Positions 33,020 to 42,708 of a stretch of DNA of 64,000 nt are shown here, piece after piece (the first letter of the stretch is position 1; each line of letters begins with the position of its first letter). A program made the translations under genes and the position numbers. The stretch comes from Fuerstiella marisgermanici (GTDB lineage Bacteria; Planctomycetota; Planctomycetia; Planctomycetales; Planctomycetaceae), in assembly GCF_001983935.1 (NCBI RefSeq), contig NZ_CP017641.1, positions 2,356,001-2,420,000 of the forward strand. Direction: 5' to 3'. The notes beneath the pieces were generated by a model, which made no database searches, had not been told where the DNA came from, and saw nothing but the letters and a program-made list of their open reading frames with translations.

Positions 33020-34522
33020 TTATCGAATTCCCTGTAGACGGTTCAGGATTTCGGACAGACCTCGAATCGCATCGGCCGCCTGAGACGTATTGACGGAGTG
33101 GTCGTTTCCGAGCACGGTTGCTCGCCGCACACGACGTTCGACGTCTTCGGGCAACATTCCGGAGCGAGCGGCGATGGTTGCTGTGTCCGTGAGGTGTACG
33201 GAACGCCCGAACATTTTCTGCAGTTGAGTTTTCATGTAGTCAAGGTAATTCCGCACGGCTTCGTTGCCGCTGCCGGTGCGAAAATGAAGGTTCCCAACCG
33301 CCGCCGCGCTCTCCGTTAGACTGCGGCGTTGGATCGACATGTCCTGCTTCGCCGGTCCGAATCGATGGAAGCCAAACCACCCCGCCAGCAGTGCAATCGT
33401 GATCAACTGCAGAGTTCCCGATCGCAGCGTGGGGCTCATCAACACGGCAGTGCCGCGGTACGCATCGCTGGCATTTAGAAACTCACTCACCACAATCTGC
33501 GGATCGTCCGAAAGTTGATTGAGGCTGCTGTTGTTGATGTGATGCGCGTGAGCGTATTCGATCAGGCGAATGGCTAATTCTGCTTGAGCTTCGTCCAACA
33601 TCGCTCGATTTGAAAACACGTCCGAACTGGCGCTGGCCAACACAAGGCCCTGAGCGTATTGCCATGCGGCGGCCTGAACGTCGCCGCTTGTTGTCTGTAC
33701 CAGAACGACCGGTCGCAATCCCTGATCGACCAGCGTCGCGTGACTTCGCCAGGGGAACGTGCCCGGAATCAGCTGGCTTTCAATTTCCAGTTCGGCGATG
33801 TCTGTCGACAGGTTTTCCGCGTCGTTGCTGTCAGCGGCTTCGGTGGGCGGAGTCGGCGGACTGATGGGCGTATGTCCCAACGGATTACGAATCACACCTT
33901 CATCCACTGGCATATTCTTGTTTTGCTTTGAACGCGGCTGTTTTTGAGGCGGCGAGTTTTGCACCGGCGGGGCAGCGGTCCTGGGAACGGCGTCAGCTGG
34001 ATTTTCTTCCGCCTCGGCCTGCATCACGGGCTCGCCGGCATCTGCCGGGGGCGGAGTACCATCTGAGGACGTGCCGTTTGCAGGATTGACCGGGGCGGGT
34101 GCCACAGCGATTTCTTCCGATGCAAACCATTCCCGTTCGGTCTTGATACTCAAGCCGCGGATATGGCAATCGGGCGACGTCCAGTTCGGTGCAAAGACCA
34201 GCGAACCGCCGTTGTAAACGAATTTCGTCAGCTCAGCCTGTTCATTTTCATCGGGATAACGATCAGGACTCAGGACCACCAGAGTGCAGGGTTCGTCCGG
34301 AATAAGTTTGGCCGCCTCCCGGCGCACTGGTGGCAGCAAACCGGCCTTCGAAAGCTGTTCCAGCGTTTGAAAGAAACCTCGCTTGCCTTGAATGGTGCTG
34401 CTGTACGTGTCATCCGGCGTGCCCGGGTCACCCGGCAACCACCAAAACTGCAGCAGCACCAGCAACGCGACGGCCGCCAGCCACAGCATGTCAGACCGCT
34501 GCAGTCGTCGCTTCTTCTTCAC
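33020..34522 (-). CDS. DUF4350-domain membrane protein
   Basis: I prefer the GTG at 34522, preceded by AGGGG and giving basic residues (VKKKRRLQRSD) before a transmembrane helix, MLWLAAVALLVLLQFWW. The extracytoplasmic part has the DUF4350 pattern: FFQTLEQL, TLVVLSPDRYPDENE and FVYNGGSLVFAPN. A Pro-rich spacer, a second helix (TIALLAGWFGFHRFGP) and a cytoplasmic tail follow. DUF4350 proteins sit in MoxR/DUF58/DUF4129 gene sets tied to envelope stress or complex assembly. It is the last gene of the RDD-SpoIIM operon and overlaps the DUF4129 gene. Confidence 0.8.
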   Translation of the reverse strand: MKKKRRLQRSDMLWLAAVALLVLLQFWWLPGDPGTPDDTYSSTIQGKRGFFQTLEQLSKAGLLPPVRREAAKLIPDEPCTLVVLSPDRYPDENEQAELTKFVYNGGSLVFAPNWTSPDCHIRGLSIKTEREWFASEEIAVAPAPVNPANGTSSDGTPPPADAGEPVMQAEAEENPADAVPRTAAPPVQNSPPQKQPRSKQNKNMPVDEGVIRNPLGHTPISPPTPPTEAADSNDAENLSTDIAELEIESQLIPGTFPWRSHATLVDQGLRPVVLVQTTSGDVQAAAWQYAQGLVLASASSDVFSNRAMLDEAQAELAIRLIEYAHAHHINNSSLNQLSDDPQIVVSEFLNASDAYRGTAVLMSPTLRSGTLQLITIALLAGWFGFHRFGPAKQDMSIQRRSLTESAAAVGNLHFRTGSGNEAVRNYLDYMKTQLQKMFGRSVHLTDTATIAARSGMLPEDVERRVRRATVLGNDHSVNTSQAADAIRGLSEILNRLQGIR

Positions 34523-35390
34523 GAAAAGACCCCTGAAAATGGTGCAGGCATTCGTCAAATGTTTCACGAGTCGCCGTGCGACGACCAAAGTAGATTCTCT
34601 CAAACTGAAGCGCCGTTTCTGCGTACGCCAGCCGACGTTCATCCTGTCGCCAAACGGCGCGAATATAGTCGCGGTTGGTCAAGCCCTTGCGGAACCGGAT
34701 CAGTCCCGCGCGCTCAATCCAACTCATGCTACCGATCAACAGTTCCCGAACTGCAAGACGGAAGTCGCCTTCCTGAGCGAACTGGATGGCCCGCGATTCG
34801 TAAGTCGAAACGGCCAGCTCACCAGGCGGCACAGCCAGATTGCTGATCGCGCCGGTTTCATCGAACAGCCCGTTCGAGTTTGGTGTTCGTCGACCATCGC
34901 GACTTTTGAGGACAGACGCGATAATCCAGATCGCCACCGCCACCAGTACTCCCAAACCGATAAACAGCAACAGCCTGCCGATGTCCATGCTGAAGCCGCC
35001 GCTGCCCGAAGTTTGTACTGGGGGTGGCTGAGCCTGGGGAATGGTGTTGCGAGGTTGAAACAAGCCACCGAAAACCCATCGAAAGAAATCGCCGATGGCC
35101 GAACTGACGCTGCCAATTGTGTCCGCCAGAAAACCGTCGCCGCCGCTTGTTTCGTCGTTCGGCAGATTCTCCAGCACGCGTCGTCGCACGGCGCGGAAGT
35201 CCTGTTGCTGCATCACTTCACTGGCCACGCGACGGATTTCGGCCGATGGTAATGAGCCTTCATCGGCTGAAGATTGTGGAGCACAAGTGCAGCATACGAT
35301 GGCGAGCAGGATTGCCTTCGCCAAAGACGATTCGGCACTCAGCTTGCGGCACGGCGACTGGCCAATGGAAATGCGATATCCGCAGCTCAT
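34491..35390 (-). CDS. DUF4129-domain membrane protein
   Basis: The 299-residue protein has an N-terminal hydrophobic segment near ILLAIVCCTCAP. A central transmembrane helix (IGRLLLFIGLGVLVAVAIWI) follows. The C-terminal DUF4129 domain includes RAIQFAQEGDFRLAVRELLI, GLIRFRKGLTNRDYIRAVWR and TALQFERIYFGRR. DUF4129 often occurs beside transglutaminase-like, MoxR and DUF58 genes and is thought to belong to a membrane complex. Its start overlaps the upstream stop by 4 bp (ATGA). Confidence 0.85.
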   Translation of the reverse strand: MSCGYRISIGQSPCRKLSAESSLAKAILLAIVCCTCAPQSSADEGSLPSAEIRRVASEVMQQQDFRAVRRRVLENLPNDETSGGDGFLADTIGSVSSAIGDFFRWVFGGLFQPRNTIPQAQPPPVQTSGSGGFSMDIGRLLLFIGLGVLVAVAIWIIASVLKSRDGRRTPNSNGLFDETGAISNLAVPPGELAVSTYESRAIQFAQEGDFRLAVRELLIGSMSWIERAGLIRFRKGLTNRDYIRAVWRQDERRLAYAETALQFERIYFGRRTATRETFDECLHHFQGSFREEEATTAAV

Positions 35391-36214
35391 GCCATCTGCT
35401 CCTCAAGCCGAGCTGCTTCAACGCGAAACTGCAATTCCAGATCCCAGCACTCATTGCGAATTCGTTGATCGAGGTAGCAGAAGAACCAGGCCAGGCGAGC
35501 GATCGGATACGTGACCCACAGCGACATCTGCAGCACGATCACAAACGACGGGTCGTCGATGAATTTGGATGTGACGGCTTCAAAAATGTCGGGACTCCAC
35601 GCGATCGAGCCGAAGAAGATCGGATGATTTAACAGCAGGCCGGACAGGAAGTCGAACATGATAAAGACGCCCGCCGCGACGGTAAACCACGTCAATGTAA
35701 TCGTCGTCAGTCGTCCAAGATTGCGAGAAAAGCCGCCGCCTTTGCTAAGCCACGACAACCGTTCCGAAACGTGTTTTAGCGGCGTGCGTTCCAGAAACAT
35801 GACCTCCGGCAAATGTCCACACCCGGCCATGACAAACAGCAGTGGGAACACCATGCAGAATCCGGTCACTCGCATCAGCATGCCCAGAAAAGCGTACAGA
35901 ACAATGCGACTCAACAGCCCCTTTAGTGCGACTCGAGTACTAATCGGAACCCCGAACACCTGAGGTCCCGCCGTCGCCACGATGGCACCGCTAAGCAGCA
36001 TATTGAAGAACGCAAAGATCAACATGCAGGGCAGCAACACAATTTCTCTCATGGAAGTCGAGACGAACCACACCAGAACCGTGCACGGAACGGCAAAGCA
36101 CAGCGTCAAATTTAACAACGGTCGCGCAAACTGTCTGGCAAAGACCAAAGCCAGGTCAATGCAGCCGCCCGTGGTTCGTCGTTCGACGGTGACGATGCAG
36201 TCTTCGACTTTCAT
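35387..36214 (-). CDS. Polytopic membrane protein of the RDD/SpoIIM operon (275 aa)
   Basis: Four to six hydrophobic helices are visible (for example LLNLTLCFAVPCTVLVWFVS, IVLLPCMLIFAFFNMLLSG and ITLTWFTVAAGVFIMFDFLS). A C-terminal cytoplasmic helix YLDQRIRNECWDLELQFRVE follows. No family name comes to mind with certainty. Overlaps of 4 bp on both sides place it firmly in the operon between SpoIIM and DUF4129 genes, so it is probably a subunit of the same membrane assembly. Confidence 0.75.
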   Translation of the reverse strand: MKVEDCIVTVERRTTGGCIDLALVFARQFARPLLNLTLCFAVPCTVLVWFVSTSMREIVLLPCMLIFAFFNMLLSGAIVATAGPQVFGVPISTRVALKGLLSRIVLYAFLGMLMRVTGFCMVFPLLFVMAGCGHLPEVMFLERTPLKHVSERLSWLSKGGGFSRNLGRLTTITLTWFTVAAGVFIMFDFLSGLLLNHPIFFGSIAWSPDIFEAVTSKFIDDPSFVIVLQMSLWVTYPIARLAWFFCYLDQRIRNECWDLELQFRVEAARLEEQMA

Positions 36215-37266
36215 AGCGTTTGCTGCCTCGCGCCAACGGAACTGATTCCGGACGTCTTAGTCGTCGCACGCTGGATTTTCCCACTGCGAGCCAGCTCAAC
36301 CATGCCGCGACCACCGAAGCCTAGATACAGAAACACGATCAACCACAGCATCGTCCCAACAACGTATTTTACGGCATGGGGAATCGCCATGGGAGAGAAA
36401 TAGGCTTCGATCAAAGCGGCGATGGCCAGCATAAAGCCGGACCCGCTGGCCAGCTTAATGGCGTCCAGACCGTGGACTCGCAACGATTCGGCTCGCGACA
36501 ATTCGCCCGGATGAACCATCCCCCAGCCAACCAGTAATCCGGCCGCTCCTGCCACAGCAATCGCTGTCAGTTCGAAGGAACCATGCGAAATCGCGAAGCT
36601 GAAAAAGTTGTCGCCCAATCCTTCGCTCACAAGATACCCGGAAATCGCGCCAAGCGCAATTCCGTTAAACAGCAGCTTTACGACGGTACCAATGCCGAAT
36701 GTGACACCGAAGGCAAAACACTGAAACGCGATGCCAATATTATTTTGCACGTAGAAGCCCACCATGCGCGAACGTTCGTCGGCGTATCGGGCGTCAATGG
36801 AGTTGTAAAAAGCCTTCGAATAGCTTTCCCTTGAGTGCTCCATTGCCGTCTTGTCGACGAGCCATTCCGCCGTCGCCTGGTCTGACTTCGTCAACCAAAA
36901 CGAGACCAGAAACGGAATAGCAAACAAGGCCAATGCCACAAAGAAGAAGTTCTTCCGCTTGCGCAGCAAGGCTGGAAAGCCGTCCGATAAGAAGGTGAGT
37001 GCCGTGTCCAGCGATCGCGGCGGAGCTCGGTACAGGCAGTTGTGTCCCTGAGCCACCAGGTCGTTCAGGTATTGTTCCAGACGCACGCCCCATTCTCGCG
37101 ACTGAACCAACGATAAGTCGTAGCACACGGAACGGTACAGCTTGGACAAGCGTGTCACGTCACGGCCCGTCCACTTGCCCAATCGCGAACGCTGCAGTGA
37201 CGCCAGCAATGTTTCCATTTGCTGCCAGTCGGTTCTTCGCTGTTTGATAAAACGTTCGCGGTTCAA
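36211..37266 (-). CDS. SpoIIM (DUF95)-family membrane protein
   Basis: The soluble N-terminal region ends in LYRAPPRSLDTALTFLSDGFPALLRKRKNFFFVALALF. Helices with GIAFQCFAFGVTFGIGTVVKLLFNGIALG and SHGSFELTAIAVAGAAGLLVGW follow. These are conserved features of stage II sporulation protein M and its non-sporulating relatives. In bacteria without spores this family occurs next to RDD and MoxR genes and is not a sporulation factor. Overlaps with RDD upstream and the polytopic protein downstream are 4 bp each. Confidence 0.9.
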   Translation of the reverse strand: MNRERFIKQRRTDWQQMETLLASLQRSRLGKWTGRDVTRLSKLYRSVCYDLSLVQSREWGVRLEQYLNDLVAQGHNCLYRAPPRSLDTALTFLSDGFPALLRKRKNFFFVALALFAIPFLVSFWLTKSDQATAEWLVDKTAMEHSRESYSKAFYNSIDARYADERSRMVGFYVQNNIGIAFQCFAFGVTFGIGTVVKLLFNGIALGAISGYLVSEGLGDNFFSFAISHGSFELTAIAVAGAAGLLVGWGMVHPGELSRAESLRVHGLDAIKLASGSGFMLAIAALIEAYFSPMAIPHAVKYVVGTMLWLIVFLYLGFGGRGMVELARSGKIQRATTKTSGISSVGARQQTL

Positions 37267-38228
37267 CGTGCTTCACCTTCATCGCCAACGGTCGCCGTTT
37301 CGAAAGTCGGCACGGGAGCAGGTTCAGGTTCTTCCAGGACCTCAATAACCACGTCCTCAAGGCTATCGGACGAGTGGTCCGCTTCGGTTGGATCCTCGGC
37401 AAACGTCTTGAGTACACGTCTTAAAAACAGCGTGTGTTTTTGAGGCGTGTTGGTGAAGTAGGTGTTCGGGTTGCGTGGATCGGGGCCGGGTTCTTCAAAG
37501 CCAAGACGCTGCCGGATTGCGACCGACAGACAGCGACCGATTTCTTCGCGACGGCCGTCGGAGATCAGTCGGTCACCTTCGAACAGCCGTTCGATCACGG
37601 CCAGAGTGCGTTCAGGGACGGAATAACGGCCGCTGCATTCGTGGCGAGGAATTCGTTCGACGCCCGTGGTGATCCCGGCAGCTCGACCGACAAATTCGCG
37701 AGCTTCGTCGATCACCATTGTGTCGAAGACAAGATCGCCCAGCCGTTGCATGCGCCGTGTCCCCGCCATGGAAAACAGTGCGAAGGTGCCCAGCGGCCAC
37801 ACGACTAACAGCGGCAGGAGATCGACAAACAATACGAGGTTACGACCGAAGGCTTCGAACCAGCCAACCGGCGTGCCATTCGTCCGCACGACTCGCAGAT
37901 TTTCCGAACGTTTGCCTGGTGTTTGGCCGTTCCAAAACGCTTCAAAGCAAGCGCCGTACAGCCACGTCAGCGAAAACGCCAATACCGACATCAGCCCGAC
38001 ACTCACGCCGGACACTTGAAAGTCATAATCTGCTCCGGTCATCAATGCCGTCATGGCGACGACCAGCAGCCACCCCAACATGGTGATGGCGATTTTGACG
38101 AACACGTCAATGACAAACGCCCTGCCTCGCTTGCCCGGCCCCGCGATGACAAAACGAAAATCCACGCCCTCCGGTGTTTCCACCGTCACGCGAGTATCGA
38201 CTGTCAATTTGGAGGAATCGTCGGACAT
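37263..38228 (-). CDS. RDD-family membrane protein
   Basis: I set the start at the ATG at 38228 (MSDDSSKLTVDTRVTVETPEG); the longer frame adds 28 residues without conservation. GKRGRAFVIDVFVKIAI contains the R-D pair of the RDD family, followed by three to four helices and GQTPGKRSENLRVVRTNGTP, the second conserved RDD block. The C-terminal ~120 residues are soluble and acidic. RDD proteins are thought to be small transporters or complex partners. It heads the overlapping five-gene operon; its promoter lies in 38229-38523. Confidence 0.85.
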   Translation of the reverse strand: MSDDSSKLTVDTRVTVETPEGVDFRFVIAGPGKRGRAFVIDVFVKIAITMLGWLLVVAMTALMTGADYDFQVSGVSVGLMSVLAFSLTWLYGACFEAFWNGQTPGKRSENLRVVRTNGTPVGWFEAFGRNLVLFVDLLPLLVVWPLGTFALFSMAGTRRMQRLGDLVFDTMVIDEAREFVGRAAGITTGVERIPRHECSGRYSVPERTLAVIERLFEGDRLISDGRREEIGRCLSVAIRQRLGFEEPGPDPRNPNTYFTNTPQKHTLFLRRVLKTFAEDPTEADHSSDSLEDVVIEVLEEPEPAPVPTFETATVGDEGEAR

Positions 38229-38523
38229 AAAATACAGGTACGATGCCGAAATGGATCCGCGGTGCGCGCCGATTTGGATCTCGTCAGAGACGGCACGCAT
38301 CCGCCGTGGCACGCCAGCGGTTGGTCGTTATTGGAAAGGCCCTGGGATTCCTTCTGAAATCCACTGCATGGTGGTTTGTTTGGTGTTGCAAGATGACAGA
38401 TGCGACTTTTGAGTGCAAGTTGTCGAAAAACTTCTGAAAACGCCGCAGCCGGGATGTTATCACACAGAATCACTCGACAAGATCTCCGTCGAAAACTCTT
38501 TGGATTGACCTGAAAACAACTGC

Positions 38524-39147
38524 ATGCGCATCCTGATCACGGCCGGGCCGACTCGCGAATACGTCGACGACGTGCGTTTCCTTTCGAACGCCAGCAGCGG
38601 CCGCATGGGCTACGCTCTGGCCGAAGCCGCCATCGCTGCCGGACACGAAGTGATTCTGGTCACCGGCCCGGTCGATTTAGACGTCCCGGATGGTGCCAAA
38701 GTATCGGCAATCGAAACGACTGACGAACTGCGGATGTCGTGTCTGGAGTTATTTCCTTCCTGTGATGGGATCATCGCGACGGCTGCCGTCTGCGACTATC
38801 GGCCGCGCGAACGAGTTCACGGGAAGATGACCAAGACCGGACAGCCGATCGTACTGGAACTGGTCGAAACCTCAGACGTGCTGGCAGAACTGGGAGCTCA
38901 AAAAGGGCACCGTTGGGTCGTCGGCTTCGCTCTGGAATCGCAGGACCCTCGCAACAACGCCATGCGTAAGCTGCGAATGAAACAGTGCGACTGCATTGTG
39001 CTAAACGACACCTCCGCCATTTCATCACTGGAGAACCGCGTCGAAATCCTGTCGCCGGACGCAGAAACACAGGCCGAATTCACAGGCCTGAAGACGGACG
39101 TGGCAGCTCAACTGATCACGTTTATCGAACAACGCATTGCGCGGTAG
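38524..39147 (+). CDS. coaB: Phosphopantothenate-cysteine ligase, stand-alone
   Basis: GPTREYVDDVRFLSNASSGRMGYALAEAA is the nucleotide-binding start of the CoaB half of CoaBC. ATAAVCDYRPRE, HGKMTKTGQPIVLELVETSDVLAELG, VVGFALESQD and LNDTSAISSLENRVEIL follow in the correct order. The enzyme joins cysteine to 4'-phosphopantothenate in coenzyme A synthesis. At 207 residues it lacks the decarboxylase (CoaC) half, which must be encoded elsewhere. It converges with the phosphatase gene with 3 bp between the stops. Confidence 0.92.
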   Translation: MRILITAGPTREYVDDVRFLSNASSGRMGYALAEAAIAAGHEVILVTGPVDLDVPDGAKVSAIETTDELRMSCLELFPSCDGIIATAAVCDYRPRERVHGKMTKTGQPIVLELVETSDVLAELGAQKGHRWVVGFALESQDPRNNAMRKLRMKQCDCIVLNDTSAISSLENRVEILSPDAETQAEFTGLKTDVAAQLITFIEQRIAR

Positions 39148-39150
39148 ACG

Positions 39151-40374
39151 TTATTCTGCCTTCATCACGACAACCGTCATGTCATCCGCCGGCACGTCCG
39201 ATTCTGCGTATGTCATCGCCGCCGTGAATAGATTTTCGACGATTTTGGCGGCCGAATGGTGCCGGTTGTCGGAAATGCAGCTCAACAACCGTTGGTTGCC
39301 AAACATTTCGCTGCCGGACGGAGTTTCGGCAATACCGTCTGTCGGTATCACGAGAATATCGTCGGTCGCCATCCGAAACGTATCGCTTTGAGAGTAGTCG
39401 AGTTCCGCGATCAGACCGATCGGCAACTGATGAGTTGTCAACTGCTGCGGCCCGTGCTTACGCATCACCCATCCGGGGTGCCCCGCGTTAAAGTATTCGA
39501 ACGTGCTGTTTTTCGGGTCGTAGATCACCAATAGCAGCGTCACGAACATTTCGTCCGACGTACTGGCGTAGATCAGCCGATTCATGGCCGACAGCATTGC
39601 CGACGGCTGCGATTTCACATCCGTCAGCGTGTGCAGACAGGCACGTGTTTCTGCCATGACGATGGCCGAAGCCATCCCATGCCCGGATACATCACCAATC
39701 GCAACCAGATGACGTCCGTCCTGCAGTTGAATGAAATCGTAGTAGTCACCACATCCGATTCCGGCCGACCGGATGCCGGATGCAATATCTAAACCGCAGA
39801 TTTCAGGCGGGCGACCCGGGTACATTGAATCCTGAATTCTTTGAGCGGCCGCCAATTCACTTCGAGCATTGATCAGTTCACGCTCCGTGATGCGGCGAGT
39901 TGACCGTTCCATGGCAAAGCGGACGCTGCGAGCCAGCGTTTGAGCGTCGTAGTGCGTCTTTTGGACGTAGTCGTCGGCACCAGCCCCGACTGCTTCGATG
40001 GCGGTTTCTGCGTCTTCCATGCCGCTTAGCACGACGATTGGCGTGCCGTTGCATTTCGCCGCCAACCGGTGAAATGTTTCCACGCCGGAACAATCGGGTA
40101 GGTTCAAATCCAGCAGGACGACGCTGAATCGCCCGGTGGCCAGAGCGTCAACGGCGGTGGAAAGCCGGTCGACGCGAACAACTTCCACGCCCTTCATTCC
40201 AACTCGAAGATGAGCTTGAATGAGTCCTGCGTCGGCAGAATTGTCTTCCACCAACAGTAATTCAAATGACGAATCCGCCACCATCCCATGACTGTCTTCA
40301 ATGAAAGCCGCAGCTCTCGGCCTCGAATTTCCACTGAGCTCCGATACCGATGTCGCCCCTCGCAGGGCGTCCAC
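39151..40374 (-). CDS. Response regulator with SpoIIE/PP2C phosphatase output
   Basis: A receiver domain (LLLVEDNSADAGL, phospho-acceptor in VVLLDLNLPD near residue 88, PIVVLSGMED, DDYVQKTHYD) is joined by a short coiled coil (INARSELAAAQRIQDSMYPG) to an RsbU-type PP2C domain with LVAIGDVSGHGMASA, YFNAGHPGW, LVIPTDGIAE and DDMTVVVMK. Such proteins dephosphorylate anti-anti-sigma factors in partner-switching pathways. The start is uncertain: 40374, or the ATG at 40284 directly before the receiver domain. No sensor kinase or anti-sigma gene is adjacent. Confidence 0.9.
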   Translation of the reverse strand: MDALRGATSVSELSGNSRPRAAAFIEDSHGMVADSSFELLLVEDNSADAGLIQAHLRVGMKGVEVVRVDRLSTAVDALATGRFSVVLLDLNLPDCSGVETFHRLAAKCNGTPIVVLSGMEDAETAIEAVGAGADDYVQKTHYDAQTLARSVRFAMERSTRRITERELINARSELAAAQRIQDSMYPGRPPEICGLDIASGIRSAGIGCGDYYDFIQLQDGRHLVAIGDVSGHGMASAIVMAETRACLHTLTDVKSQPSAMLSAMNRLIYASTSDEMFVTLLLVIYDPKNSTFEYFNAGHPGWVMRKHGPQQLTTHQLPIGLIAELDYSQSDTFRMATDDILVIPTDGIAETPSGSEMFGNQRLLSCISDNRHHSAAKIVENLFTAAMTYAESDVPADDMTVVVMKAE

Positions 40375-40632
40375 ATGTGTACCCTAGCGGTTGCGCATCG
40401 AAAACGCTATCAGACAGGCTGTTTGACCGGACCCGTTGGGTCCATGCTTGATCGACGAGCCGAATATTGTTTGATAACGTGGTAGCCGACGATGGTTCTA
40501 TTCGGCACAGGCGGTTCGCGTGCCGGCTTGCAGCGAAATTCAAACGGCCTGGCGAGCGATCGTGCCAGAGTAACCAGTGGTCTATCGTCTGGCTCCTCTT
40601 CAGCAGGCGAACACTCTTTTTTGCAGAAGGAA

Positions 40633-41988
40633 ATGACGATGCAGCGACGAACCTTCCTTTCCGCTTCCAGCGCCACTCTGTTGGCTGGCATCGCACCGCG
40701 TCTGCACGCTTCGGGTGCTCGAGCCCCGCGTCGCGTTGGGTTGATCGGTGCTGGCTGGTATGGCAAGTGTGATCTGCTGCGACTGATTCAGGTGGAAGAC
40801 GTTGATGTCGTCGGGTTATGTGATGTCGACAGCCAGATGCTTTCCGGCGCTGCCGACATCGTTTCGCAGAGGCAGAAGTCAGGGAAGAAGCCGAACACGT
40901 GGTCGGACTATCGTCAAATGTTGAAGGACGAGCAGTTCGACATCATGCTGGTCGACACTCCCGATCACTGGCACGCTTTGCCTGCCATCGCCGCGATGAA
41001 TGCCGGGTGCGATTTGTGGGTTCAGAAACCGATCAGCGTCGACGTGGAAGAAGGTCACGCGATGCTCACGACCGCTCGTAAAACCGATCGCGTCGTGCAA
41101 GTAGGAACTCAACGCCGCAGCACGCCGCATCTTATTGAAGCTCGCGATCGCGTTGTCAACGAAGGGCTGCTGGGCGATATCGGACTGGTCGAGTGCTACT
41201 GCTATTACCACATGAGATCTCAAAAGAATCCGCCGGATTCGATGCCGCCACAGCATCTGGATTACAACATGTGGACTGGCCCCGCGCCGATGCGACCGTT
41301 TAATGAACTGGTTCACCCGCGCGGTTGGCGAGTGTTTATGGAATACTGCAACGGCATTGTCGGCGACATGTGCATTCACATGTACGACATGGTGCGTTGG
41401 ATGCTGGAACTGGGCTGGCCGACTCACATCAGCAGCAGCGGCGGCATTCTGGTGCAGACGGATGCCAAAGCGAACACCACTGATACTCAAACGGCCACCT
41501 TCCATCACCCCGACTTCCCCGTCCTTTGGCAGCACCGCACGTGGGGCGACGCTCCGGATAAAGACTATCCCTGGGGCGCGACGATTTACGGCAGCAAAGG
41601 CACGCTAAAGCTAAGCGTACACAAGTACGAATTCACGCCGCGCGGTAAGCAGAATCCGACCGTGAAGGGTGACGTGCTGATGGAGCTGGATGAATACCCG
41701 GAAGATAAGACAGAGGAGCGTTTGGAAAAACATGTGGCGCCAGCGATTCGTGGTCACATGAAAGATTTTCTGTCGTGTATCGATTCGCGAAAACGTCCGG
41801 TGGCCGATATCGAACAGGGATACATTTCCACCGCCAGTTGCATTCTGGCCAACATCGCGCTGGACGTTGGGCGCACTTTGCAGTGGGATCCGAAGACTCA
41901 CAAAGTGGTGAACGACACCGAAGCCAACGAAAAACTCAGCCGCCCCTATCGAGCTCCATGGGAACATCCCAAGCCGGTTGATGTGTAG
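40633..41988 (+). CDS. Gfo/Idh/MocA-family oxidoreductase with Tat-type leader
   Basis: The ATG at 40633 follows AGAAGGAA and yields MTMQRRTFLSASSATLLAG, a Tat leader (RRTFLS). The Rossmann fold follows, with RRVGLIGAGWYGKCDLL (NAD-binding GxGxxG variant) and VVGLCDVDS, then VDTPDHWHALPAIAAMNAG and VQKPISVDVEEG (the family's EKP-like motif with Gln for Glu). The C-terminal domain has the WTGPAPMRPFNELVHPRGWR segment common in planctomycete members. These exported enzymes probably oxidise sugars or cyclitols. The substrate is unknown, and the gene stands alone. Confidence 0.9.
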   Translation: MTMQRRTFLSASSATLLAGIAPRLHASGARAPRRVGLIGAGWYGKCDLLRLIQVEDVDVVGLCDVDSQMLSGAADIVSQRQKSGKKPNTWSDYRQMLKDEQFDIMLVDTPDHWHALPAIAAMNAGCDLWVQKPISVDVEEGHAMLTTARKTDRVVQVGTQRRSTPHLIEARDRVVNEGLLGDIGLVECYCYYHMRSQKNPPDSMPPQHLDYNMWTGPAPMRPFNELVHPRGWRVFMEYCNGIVGDMCIHMYDMVRWMLELGWPTHISSSGGILVQTDAKANTTDTQTATFHHPDFPVLWQHRTWGDAPDKDYPWGATIYGSKGTLKLSVHKYEFTPRGKQNPTVKGDVLMELDEYPEDKTEERLEKHVAPAIRGHMKDFLSCIDSRKRPVADIEQGYISTASCILANIALDVGRTLQWDPKTHKVVNDTEANEKLSRPYRAPWEHPKPVDV

Positions 41989-42039
41989 AAACTTTCGGCG
42001 AATGGCAAGCTGTAGTGTGGGCCATTTTGGCGGATCGTA

Positions 42040-42708
42040 TTACGCGTCGCGGTAGCGTTGTCCCAGCCAGGGATCGCCGTTGTCGTGGTATCCGAGTCGT
42101 TCCCAATAACCGGGCTGATCGTCCGCCGTCAGCGTGATCCGATTCACCCATTTAGCACTCTTCCACGCGAACAGCCGCGGCACGACTAACCGAACCGGGC
42201 CGCCGTGATCAGCATCAATCGGTTCGCCATCGTGAGTATCCGCCAATAACACGTCGGATTCCAATAGAGCAGCCAGCGGCACGTTGGTGGTCCAGTTAGC
42301 ATCGTAGGCGCCAACGACGGCAAACTTCGCAGCGGCTTGCACTTTGGCCCGTTGCAGCAAAGTCGATAGCGAAACGCCCTCCCAAAGATTGCCCAGCCTC
42401 GACCATGCCGTCACACAATGAAAATCGGCAAAGACTTTGATTCGCGGTAGCTCTCGAAATTGTTCCAGTGAAAAGGTGAGTGGTTCTTCGACCAGTCCAT
42501 CGACCGTCAGCTGCCATGTGGACGAATCGATTTGGGGCACAGCGGTGGCGTGCAGGACGGGCCATTTTCGAGTGCGATACTGGCCGTCCGGGACACGGTT
42601 GTCGCGTTGAGTGTCAGGAGAAACGACCACGCCAGCCGTGGGGTCATCAGCAACGGGAGCGTCGCCGCGTTGATACTTCGGATCCGTTTGGGGGCTATAA
42701 AGAGCCAT
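42040..42708 (-). CDS. Sulfite-oxidase-like molybdopterin oxidoreductase domain protein
   Basis: The protein fits the oxidoreductase molybdopterin-binding (sulfite oxidase/YedY) fold: WQLTVDGLVEEPLTFSLEQFRELP, then FADFHCVTAWSRLGNLWEGV with the molybdenum-ligating Cys near 97, GGPVRLVVPRLFAWKSAKWVNRI, and a C-terminal YWERLGYHDNGDPW. At 222 residues it is about the size of the core domain alone. No signal peptide is seen, so it is probably cytoplasmic, unlike MsrP/YedY. No membrane heme partner is adjacent. Convergent with the Gfo/Idh/MocA gene. Confidence 0.88.
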   Translation of the reverse strand: MALYSPQTDPKYQRGDAPVADDPTAGVVVSPDTQRDNRVPDGQYRTRKWPVLHATAVPQIDSSTWQLTVDGLVEEPLTFSLEQFRELPRIKVFADFHCVTAWSRLGNLWEGVSLSTLLQRAKVQAAAKFAVVGAYDANWTTNVPLAALLESDVLLADTHDGEPIDADHGGPVRLVVPRLFAWKSAKWVNRITLTADDQPGYWERLGYHDNGDPWLGQRYRDA

